The position numbers and the translations under genes were made by a program. The notes under the pieces are model-generated. The model did not search any database. It had not been told where the DNA came from and worked only from the letters and a program-made list of their open reading frames with translations. 15,573 nt of DNA, taken from Bacteroidales bacterium GP4. GTDB lineage: Bacteria; Bacteroidota; Bacteroidia; Bacteroidales; Muribaculaceae. The stretch covers positions 1 through 15,573 of the forward strand of contig DAAL01000150.1 of NCBI GenBank assembly GCA_001701065.1, given 5' to 3'. Below, in pieces: positions 7,553-14,382 of the stretch (position 1 is the stretch's first letter; every line of letters begins with the position of its first letter).

Positions 7553-9070
7553 TTAGTAGGGGTTTTGAGTTAAAGTACCTTGTGAGCGGTCGATTTCGCT
7601 TTGAGGTATGGGAAGATGCTTCTTATTAGGGCTCCAAGTGTTGGTGCGGAAGCCGTATTCGTCAGGCACAAGAACTGACTGAGCCTTGCCTGTGCGGATA
7701 AGATCCCAATAACGCTTGCCTTCACCCACGAATTCCAGATGACGTTCCTCGATGATGTTGTCAATGGTGGGTTCAAGCTCGGTCACCAATCCTGCGCGGC
7801 GACGCACTTGGTTAAGATAGTTGCGTGCGTCAGCTGCATTGCCGCCGGTGGCAACAATAAGCTCGGCAGCATTCAACAATGTCTCGGAGAAGCGGTACAC
7901 ACGCCAGTTGTTGTTATAGTTAAGTTCGCTTGATGCTTTTTGTCCGGCATTGCCGTCAGCTTGCGCTGCATATTTTTCAAGGAACAATCCAAAGTCCTGA
8001 TAACGCTTATTGTATTCTATGCCGGTAGAAGCCACGTCCCAGCAAGTAGCATCACGACGGGTGTCGTTGCTTGAATAGCGTTCGTAGGTCTCCTTGCGAA
8101 GCGGACAGAATCCCCAGCCTCCGTTGTGTCCGTCAGCGCCGCTGGGCCAGTTGTTGGGACTGATGAGAGTAGGAAGAACAGTGCCTCCTGCGGCAAGGGG
8201 AGCGCCCCAGTCACGGATGGCATTGACCGATATATAGTTTATCTCAAATATTGACTCGCTGCCCCACTCACCGGCTTCAGTGAATATAGTGGCATAGTCA
8301 GGCACAAGCTGATACTCCGATGAGTTTATTATCTCACGCATGTACTCAAGTGCCTTGCCGTAACGTTCCGAGTCGTTCTGATACATCACTATCTCGGCAT
8401 AAAGCATGTAAGCCATAGCCTTTGTGATACGTCCGGCTTCTTTGTCGCTTTCACGCATCTTAAGCGCGTTTTGAGCCAAAGCCTCTTCGATATCGCCCAC
8501 CATGTGCTGATACAATTCGTCAGCCGGCATCTGCTCCTGGATATAAGGGAATGTGAGGTTCTTTTCGTAGTAAGGAACATTGCCATAGAATTTCCACAGC
8601 CAGTTGGCATAGAATGCGCGAAGCACAAGCACCTGGGCTTTCCATGACGCTATATCGGAATCGGATGCGCCGGTAACGCCGCGTTCAATATCCTCAAGCA
8701 CATCGTTGCAACGCTTAACGCCGCTGAAAGCCTCAATCCATATACTGGTGATGACTTTAAGAGGAGTAGCTTCATAGTTAGCCATCAGATGCCAGTTCTG
8801 GTTATCGTTGGCATTGGCTCCTCCCACCCAGAAATCGTCAGCCATAATGTCCGACATCAACTGATAGGGACTGTATTCGTTCATGCCCCAGTCAGTCCAC
8901 TGCAAGGGATCGTAAGCCGCAATCACAGCTTCTTCGACATGCTCCTTGGTAGAGAAATACTCATCGGAAGTAGCCTGAGTGGGCGAAGTGACATCAAGAA
9001 AATCATCGGAACAAGCCATGGCTGATACACCAAGCTCCGCGATACTCAATATTTTATATAATGTCTTCAT
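7553..9070 (-). CDS. SusD/RagB family nutrient-binding outer-membrane lipoprotein
   Basis: A SusD-like protein of 505 residues, the normal length. It forms the lid on the SusC channel and binds glycan at the cell surface. It has a lipoprotein signal (SAMAC, Cys20) with the acidic tail SDDFLDV, typical of surface-exported Bacteroidota lipoproteins. The N-terminal helical part has the family pattern (WKAQVLVLRAFYANWLWKFYGNVPYY region, about residues 143-168; given only as a landmark). The C-terminal part has ERHLEFVGEGKRYWDLIRTG (about 446-465) and ends LTQNPY, both hallmarks of the family. It starts 27 nt after the SusC stop, so the two are co-translated partners. The ligand cannot be read from the sequence; a beta-glucan is inferred from the enzymes. 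It ends with three in-frame stops (TAA TAG TAA). Confidence 0.97.
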   Translation of the reverse strand: MKTLYKILSIAELGVSAMACSDDFLDVTSPTQATSDEYFSTKEHVEEAVIAAYDPLQWTDWGMNEYSPYQLMSDIMADDFWVGGANANDNQNWHLMANYEATPLKVITSIWIEAFSGVKRCNDVLEDIERGVTGASDSDIASWKAQVLVLRAFYANWLWKFYGNVPYYEKNLTFPYIQEQMPADELYQHMVGDIEEALAQNALKMRESDKEAGRITKAMAYMLYAEIVMYQNDSERYGKALEYMREIINSSEYQLVPDYATIFTEAGEWGSESIFEINYISVNAIRDWGAPLAAGGTVLPTLISPNNWPSGADGHNGGWGFCPLRKETYERYSSNDTRRDATCWDVASTGIEYNKRYQDFGLFLEKYAAQADGNAGQKASSELNYNNNWRVYRFSETLLNAAELIVATGGNAADARNYLNQVRRRAGLVTELEPTIDNIIEERHLEFVGEGKRYWDLIRTGKAQSVLVPDEYGFRTNTWSPNKKHLPIPQSEIDRSQGTLTQNPY

Positions 9071-9097
9071 AATTATATTTCTTGTTATGTTTTAAGG

Positions 9098-12000
9098 TTA
9101 AAATGAAAGATTACATCCCACTGTCCACACACGTGCCTGAGGATATACACCGTAGTCGATGCCAAGCGATGTGCCGCCTGAGGAGATTTCAGGATCATAA
9201 CCGTGGTACTTGGTCCATGTCCAAAGGTTCTCGGCTGCGACATATACTCTGAAACGTGACACCGAAACCTTGCGGGTGAGTTCAGCCGGAAGAGTGTAGC
9301 CAAGCTGCATGTTCTTCAGGCGCAGATAGCTGCCGTCGTAAACAAGGAGGTCCGATGACTGCCAGTTGTAGGCATCAGCCTGCACATAGCGGGGAATACG
9401 GTTGGAAGTGCCTTCACCTGTCCAGCGGTCAAGCATCCATGAGGGAAGATTGGAAGCAAGAGCATCGATACGGCGTGTAGCGTCAAAGATGTCGTTGCCG
9501 TGAGTGCCCTGGAAGAACGCATTGAAGTCGAAACCTCTCCAGTTAAGATTAATGTTGAAACCGAAAGTCCAGTCAGGCATACCTTTACCAATCTTGGTGC
9601 GGTCATCCTCATTAATCACGTTATTGCCGTCGATATCCACGAAGCGAACGTCGCCGGGGACAAGAGTTGTGCCGTACTGTGCGTTGTAGGCATCAGCCTC
9701 AGCCTGATTCTGCAAAACGCCGTCGGTCTTGTAACCGTAGAAGTAAGGGAAAGGAAGACCGTTCTGGGCGCGGGTGATAGTTCCTGTGCCTTGGAAGCTG
9801 TCAAGGTTAGCCCAACCCTGAGCGTTACCGTAAGATATGAGCTTATTCTTCAGGTAGCTGACATTGGCTCCGACACGCATTGAGAAGTCACCGAAATTCT
9901 GACGGTAGCCGAGGTCGATTTCAAGACCGGAGTTACGCATCTTGCCGACGTTGCCCACCGGAATGGATTCACCCACATACTGCGGCAATGACATTGTCAT
10001 CAACATGCCGTCAGTGTCCTTGATGAAGTAGTCGAGAGTCAAGGTAAGAGAGTTGTTGAGGAATGCAAGGTCAAGACCTATGTCAGTCTGCTTCGATTCT
10101 TCCCATTTCAGGTCAGGATTGGCAAGCTGGGTGGGCTTGGTGCCTATCACCACATGACCGTCCTTACCGAAAATGTAGTTGTTGCCGCTTGCGGCAAGTG
10201 CTATATACTGGAAGTTACCTATGTTTTCGTTACCGTTTTTACCCCAAGAGAAGCGTAGCTTGGCATTGTTAAGCCATTGTGACTGGGCGCGAAGGAAACT
10301 TTCGTTCATGATGTTCCAGCCCACTGACACTGACGGGAATGTAGCCCAGTGATTGTTGGAACCGAAACGGCTTGAACCGTCACGACGTATAGTGGCTTGA
10401 ATCATGTAGCGTTCATCGTAGTTGTAGCTTACACGACCGAAATAGGAAGCGAGTTTTGCCTTTACGTTAGGCGCGCCGCCTGCGCTCTGGTCACCGTCGG
10501 CAGCCTGACCGGTGGAAGCGTCGATGTAAGGACGGTTATAGTCAATAATGTGGTTACGTGAACCACTCAAGTAGCTACCTGAGCTTTCTTTAGCTGATTG
10601 ACCCAAGAGAATGCTGAACGAATGTTCGCCTATGGTCTTGTCATACATCAACACATTTTCAATCTGCCACACTGTGCCGTCGCTCTTTCCTGAGAAAGCG
10701 GAAGAGAAGGTCTGTCCTTGTCCGTTGCGCAGATAGTAGGTAGGAGTATAACCGTCGTAGCCCCAGAATGACAAGTCAGCGCCATAAGAGATGCGGTAGC
10801 GTAGCTGATCCCATATCTGAAGTTCACCGATGAAGTTACCCACAAACTTGTGGCTCCAGTTCTTCTGTCCGGGAAGGGAAAGGGCAGCGATGGGGTTATT
10901 CATTTCCTGATAGTTACCGAAAGCTGTAGGCACCATCACCAGTCGACCGTCGTCACCGTACATGGGGATATAATCCTTCTGTCCCGAGAGGTAAGCAAGC
11001 TGTGCAGCTTCCTCGGCGCTGCCTTTTTCAAGATAAGGAGTAAGGATAGGCGACATGGACAGTGCCGATCCGAGAGGAGAACCCCAAGTGGAGTTTACTT
11101 CTATACCTTTGCTCTTGATGCGGGCATAGGACAGATTGGTGTTGATTTTGAATTTGTTAAGGAAATTACGTTCTTTGGAAGCGTCAAACACTGTGATACC
11201 CAAGTTGCTGCGCATGGTAAGACGCTGATAGTTGGAGCGGTCAAAGTTGCCACCCACTATACCGTCCTGGGTATAGTAGCCGAGCGACAGCATGTAATCG
11301 ACTTTCTCGGAAGCGCCGCTCACGCTCACCTGATGGTTCATCATGGGCGCATTGTCATTGAACACCTCATCCTGCCAGTCAGTGCCTTTGCCGTAAGAAG
11401 CCGGGTCAGCGAAAGAAGGAGCTACACCTGAGTTAACTGCGCCTTCGTTCATCATCATGGCGTATTCCATGGCGTTAAGCACGTTACGCTTTTTAGCCGC
11501 GCTCTGCCAGCCGTAGCTGAAGTCGTAGCTTACCTTTGTGGGACCTGAACCTTGCTTGGTGGTGACAAGAATCACACCGTTGGCGGCACGCGCACCGTAC
11601 ACAGCACCTGAAGCGGCATCCTTGAGCACCTCTATAGAAGCGATGTCGTTAGGATTGAGGTAATCAAGTCCGCCCTCGATGGGCATACCGTCGACAATAT
11701 ACAACGGGTCGGAATTGTTGATAGTACCGATACCACGTATACGCACCCGTGATCCGGCTCCCGGCTGACCCGATGATGATGTCACTGTGACACCCGAAGC
11801 AAGACCTTTAAGAGCGTTGTCCATACGCAACGGGGCTGTAAGCTCCAAGTCCTGATCCGATACTTTAGAGATAGCGGCGGTGACCACGCTCTTCTTCTGA
11901 ACACCGTAACCCACTACCACCACCTCATCGAGAAGCGCATTGTCCTGCTGAAGGACCACCCGCATCTCGTGAGTAGCTTTTAGTTCTACTTTTTTGTAAC

Positions 12001-12241
12001 CGATAGAACTGATGATAAGAGTAGCTCCATCCTTTACAGTCAGCTGGAACTCTCCGTCAAGATTAGTGGCAACACCGTTGGTAGTGCCTTTTTCCATTAC
12101 ATTTGCACCGATAACGGGTTCGTCAGCGGTGTCAATCACAAGTCCGCTTACATTAATATCAGCCCATGCGTTTCCGCCTGCGAGCAGAATCAATGCTGTG
12201 AAAAGCAGTCTGTGACAAAAACTTTTTCTAAAACTTTTCAT
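9098..12241 (-). CDS. SusC/RagA family TonB-dependent transporter
   Basis: A 1047-residue outer-membrane transporter that takes up oligosaccharides with energy from TonB/ExbBD, paired with the SusD-like lid encoded next. Order: signal peptide (1-27, ending GGNAWA), CarboxypepD_reg-like beta-sandwich (about 29-97, with EPVIGANV), TonB-box region DEVVVVGYG (105-113), plug domain (about 115-230, with SRVRIRGIGT and DPLYIVDGMP) and a 22-strand barrel ending in Phe (VWTVGCNLSF). It has no STN secretin-like domain before the CarboxypepD_reg-like domain, so it is not the type that signals to an anti-sigma factor. This agrees with control by the separate regulator upstream. It is the first gene of the PUL operon, about 34 nt from the predicted transcription start, with an A-rich leader and no Shine-Dalgarno sequence. 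The start at 12241 gives a complete signal peptide. The substrate is inferred from the neighbouring enzymes. Confidence 0.98.
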   Translation of the reverse strand: MKSFRKSFCHRLLFTALILLAGGNAWADINVSGLVIDTADEPVIGANVMEKGTTNGVATNLDGEFQLTVKDGATLIISSIGYKKVELKATHEMRVVLQQDNALLDEVVVVGYGVQKKSVVTAAISKVSDQDLELTAPLRMDNALKGLASGVTVTSSSGQPGAGSRVRIRGIGTINNSDPLYIVDGMPIEGGLDYLNPNDIASIEVLKDAASGAVYGARAANGVILVTTKQGSGPTKVSYDFSYGWQSAAKKRNVLNAMEYAMMMNEGAVNSGVAPSFADPASYGKGTDWQDEVFNDNAPMMNHQVSVSGASEKVDYMLSLGYYTQDGIVGGNFDRSNYQRLTMRSNLGITVFDASKERNFLNKFKINTNLSYARIKSKGIEVNSTWGSPLGSALSMSPILTPYLEKGSAEEAAQLAYLSGQKDYIPMYGDDGRLVMVPTAFGNYQEMNNPIAALSLPGQKNWSHKFVGNFIGELQIWDQLRYRISYGADLSFWGYDGYTPTYYLRNGQGQTFSSAFSGKSDGTVWQIENVLMYDKTIGEHSFSILLGQSAKESSGSYLSGSRNHIIDYNRPYIDASTGQAADGDQSAGGAPNVKAKLASYFGRVSYNYDERYMIQATIRRDGSSRFGSNNHWATFPSVSVGWNIMNESFLRAQSQWLNNAKLRFSWGKNGNENIGNFQYIALAASGNNYIFGKDGHVVIGTKPTQLANPDLKWEESKQTDIGLDLAFLNNSLTLTLDYFIKDTDGMLMTMSLPQYVGESIPVGNVGKMRNSGLEIDLGYRQNFGDFSMRVGANVSYLKNKLISYGNAQGWANLDSFQGTGTITRAQNGLPFPYFYGYKTDGVLQNQAEADAYNAQYGTTLVPGDVRFVDIDGNNVINEDDRTKIGKGMPDWTFGFNINLNWRGFDFNAFFQGTHGNDIFDATRRIDALASNLPSWMLDRWTGEGTSNRIPRYVQADAYNWQSSDLLVYDGSYLRLKNMQLGYTLPAELTRKVSVSRFRVYVAAENLWTWTKYHGYDPEISSGGTSLGIDYGVYPQARVWTVGCNLSF

Positions 12242-12281
12242 ACTCTGTGGTTTTGGAATTTATGATTTAAGTTGACTGTTG

Positions 12282-12312
12282 CAAAGTTAAGGCATATTAA
12301 TAAGGCGACAAT
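12282..12312 (-). promoter_or_regulatory. Promoter of the PUL operon (susC promoter)
   Basis: On the minus strand TAACTTTG (12289-12282) matches the -7 consensus TAnnTTTG exactly. ATTG (12312-12309) lies 19 bp upstream, the expected spacing, and differs from the -33 consensus TTTG by one base. Transcription should start near 12275, leaving a 5' leader of about 34 nt. An imperfect -33 box is common at promoters that need an activator. Confidence 0.65.
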
Positions 12313-12326
12313 CAGGTAGTAATGTG

Positions 12327-12407
12327 TATTGGTAAGTAGTCAAAATCAGGAAACATCTATAAACTAATGTATTACTTATTGGAGATAGTAGCGTTTTGGT
12401 AAATAAG
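12327..12407 (-). promoter_or_regulatory. Repeated TTGG boxes upstream of the susC promoter, candidate regulator sites
   Basis: Three related 14-bp boxes lie 15-95 bp upstream of the -33 element: TATTGGTAAGTAGT (12327-12340), TATTGGAGATAGTA (12377-12390) and TTTTGGTAAATAAG (12394-12407). Boxes 1 and 3 share TnTTGGTAAnTA. The sequence TAAGTA in box 1 also has its reverse complement TACTTA at 12373-12378. The rest of the 263-bp gap (12242-12504) is AT-rich and shows no gene. Binding by the adjacent regulator is an inference. Confidence 0.35.
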
Positions 12408-12504
12408 AAATACGGTGCTGGAATGATGCATTAACATCCTTTTAAGGTTATTTTAGTGATGAAATGTTATATATTCCCGGCATAGGGTTATTGTACTTTT
12501 TACA

Positions 12505-14232
12505 TTAATAGGACATTTTTCCAAGCGATTTTACAGTCTCGGCAAAACGCTCTTTAGGTATTATCGCTTTATTGCGGACACGCTGCCGGGTGTTGTAAAC
12601 AGTCTGCACCGAACAGTGCAGGAATTTGGCTATTTTCACGCTGTCGCTTATCCCAAGCCTTACTAATGCGTAGATGCGCAGTTCAGTGTTCAGAAGCTCT
12701 CCTTTTCTCAGATGTATCTGCTCCTCCGGTCGAAGGAGGGTATTGAAGTCAGCCACAAAATCGGGATATATCTTAAGGAATATCTCATCGAATATAGCGT
12801 AAAGTTCCTTTATCTCCGATGTGGAAAGCTCAGTGGATTTGGTGATGTCACGCACTTCCTCAAGCCTTCCGGCTATAATCATGCGGTTGATTTTCTTTCG
12901 GAAATCATCTATCTTGTTTATGTAGTCGGAACACATAGAGAATATGTCGGCTATGTAGCGTTCCATGGCATTGTTGGTTATAGAAAGTTCTATAGTGTCC
13001 TGCTTTGCGCTCGAATAAAGACCCGAAAGCCTGTTGTTTGCCTCCGTAAGAGCGGCGTGGGCGCTCTGCAGTTCTTTTAGGTTATCGTTCAGCTGGGAAT
13101 TGGCGTTGTCGAGGGCTTTTCGTGAATCGTGGAGCTTGCGGTTTTGCATCGCTATATATATAATGGTGCCTATAAGGAACACCAGCACCACTATCAACGC
13201 TATCAACGTCAGATTCACTTTTCGCGCCTGCTCCTTGTTCTTTTCCTGGTAAGCCAGAGTGATGCTCTGCTGTATTCGGGAAAGATTAGCTTCCCTTACA
13301 CGGCTTTTATAATCGTTGGCGCACTCTATGGACAAGTTCACATAGCTGTTGGCACGGTCGAGATTGCCTGACAGATACATGAGATTGGCGAGTTCTTCAA
13401 GCGAGGCGATTTCTTTGTTGGATGTACGCACATCGGATATTGCCGAGAGTATGAGATATTTGATTTTGTTGTTCTCATCGCCCACTTTCTCGTAAAGTCG
13501 GCTCATCATCCAGGAGTCCATGGCATCCTGACGGGAATCATATTTCCTCCCCTTCAGCACTTCCAGCATCACCGGAATAGCTTCCTCCGACAGTTCTTTG
13601 CTGCCAAGGCTCCTCCACCCCATGAGCCATGAAAATTCCGGGTCGGTCATGGGAAGTGTGTTGCTAAGGCTTTTCAGCAGATTTTCCGCGCTTTCAGTGT
13701 AAGGGTTTTCCTCTGTGGTTATTTCCACAAACTGATCCTTATGGGTGTGGAAAAACAACAGTTTCTCGTAGTAGTTTATAAACATGTTGCCCGACAGCGT
13801 GCTTGGATCCACCTCCTCAAGACATGATTTAGCTTCCTCGAAAAGTCCCGTGGCGGAATAAAGATAGGACAGATTTATATTCATCTCGTCCATCCACGGC
13901 TTTTTGCCAAGCTCCTTGGCGAGATTGTAGCTCATGGTGGCATAATGAAGCGCCGAATCGGAGTCGTAGCTGCTGTACTCATTGTACAGGTCACGGGCTA
14001 TCCAGTAACGCTGTTCGGCATAGTCAGCCTTGTCAAGCTCCGACATGCGGCGTGCTATGCTCTCCCGTTTCAGCTTGTCATACTCATCCTTATTCAGTAT
14101 CTCGGAATCAAGAATTTTCAATAATGACGACACATTTTCCTTCGCCAAATCCTCGCCGGCGCCATAGCACGGCAAAAAACCTGCGTTAAAAAATATCCCG
14201 ATGAAGAATATTATCGTAACAAATTTACCCAT
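12505..14232 (-). CDS. Membrane-spanning PUL regulator with TPR sensor and HTH (DUF6377/SusR-like)
   Basis: A 575-residue protein with signal peptide or first membrane anchor (about 4-25), a helical TPR-like periplasmic region (about 55-330, with repeats such as YAEQRYWIARDLYNEY and MNINLSYLYSATGLFEEA), a membrane span (about 340-361), a coiled coil (about 364-412) and a cytosolic C-terminal region. Residues about 513-556 form a helix-turn-helix (VKIAKFLHCSVQTVYNTRQR), like those in LuxR-type or sigma-4-type domains. I see no histidine kinase or receiver domain, so it is a one-component regulator joining a periplasmic sensor to DNA binding. This agrees with the DUF6377 family and with SusR, which controls starch use in Bacteroides. 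It lies directly upstream of susC on the same strand, 263 bp away, and is probably transcribed separately. Ligand, probably a glucan oligosaccharide, and activator role are inferred. Confidence 0.88.
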   Translation of the reverse strand: MGKFVTIIFFIGIFFNAGFLPCYGAGEDLAKENVSSLLKILDSEILNKDEYDKLKRESIARRMSELDKADYAEQRYWIARDLYNEYSSYDSDSALHYATMSYNLAKELGKKPWMDEMNINLSYLYSATGLFEEAKSCLEEVDPSTLSGNMFINYYEKLLFFHTHKDQFVEITTEENPYTESAENLLKSLSNTLPMTDPEFSWLMGWRSLGSKELSEEAIPVMLEVLKGRKYDSRQDAMDSWMMSRLYEKVGDENNKIKYLILSAISDVRTSNKEIASLEELANLMYLSGNLDRANSYVNLSIECANDYKSRVREANLSRIQQSITLAYQEKNKEQARKVNLTLIALIVVLVFLIGTIIYIAMQNRKLHDSRKALDNANSQLNDNLKELQSAHAALTEANNRLSGLYSSAKQDTIELSITNNAMERYIADIFSMCSDYINKIDDFRKKINRMIIAGRLEEVRDITKSTELSTSEIKELYAIFDEIFLKIYPDFVADFNTLLRPEEQIHLRKGELLNTELRIYALVRLGISDSVKIAKFLHCSVQTVYNTRQRVRNKAIIPKERFAETVKSLGKMSY

Positions 14233-14272
14233 TGCAAGCGTTTATGATGGTATTTTTATTCGTAAGAATGCG

Positions 14273-14280
14273 TAAAGTTA
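14273..14280 (-). promoter_or_regulatory. Candidate -7 element of the regulator gene
   Basis: TAACTTTA on the minus strand (14280-14273) differs from TAnnTTTG only in the last base and lies about 41 nt from the ATG at 14232. The leader would be about 34 nt, as for susC. No -33 TTTG is visible at 19-21 bp, so this would be a weak promoter, as suits a regulator gene. Confidence 0.35.
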
Positions 14281-14324
14281 CTAAAATATCCCATAATCCC
14301 ACTACTTATTCCAATGATTTTTAC

Positions 14325-14332
14325 TAAATTTG
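14325..14332 (+). promoter_or_regulatory. Candidate -7 element of dnaX
   Basis: TAAATTTG matches TAnnTTTG exactly and lies 50 nt before the dnaX start. Transcription would begin near 14339. No TTTG or TTG is visible at the -33 distance, so only one of the two elements supports the call. Confidence 0.45.
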
Positions 14333-14338
14333 CTATGA

Positions 14339-14372
14339 GGATTGCTCTACCCTAATCCCTTTAAAGCAATCC
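14339..14372 (+). promoter_or_regulatory. Hairpin in the dnaX leader
   Basis: GGATTGCT (14339-14346) and AGCAATCC (14365-14372) form a perfect 8-bp stem with an 18-nt loop rich in pyrimidines. The stem begins at about the predicted transcription start and ends 10 nt before the ATG, so it would form the 5' end of the mRNA and could affect stability or translation. Confidence 0.4.
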
Positions 14373-14382
14373 CCGTACATCA

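Noticed and set aside
10850..11431. Plus-strand open frame of 193 codons within susC
   Set aside because: It lies opposite the SusC barrel, has no recognisable domain and no start context. Long antisense frames are common opposite genes of this composition.
12436..12456. Palindromic CCTTTTAAGG-like stretch after the regulator gene, considered as a terminator
   Set aside because: The stem has only 4 pairs with a 2-nt loop and no T tract, too weak to call.
14259..14270. ATTC-GTAA-GAAT inverted repeat in the regulator leader
   Set aside because: The arms have only 4 bp and such repeats are expected by chance in an AT-rich stretch.
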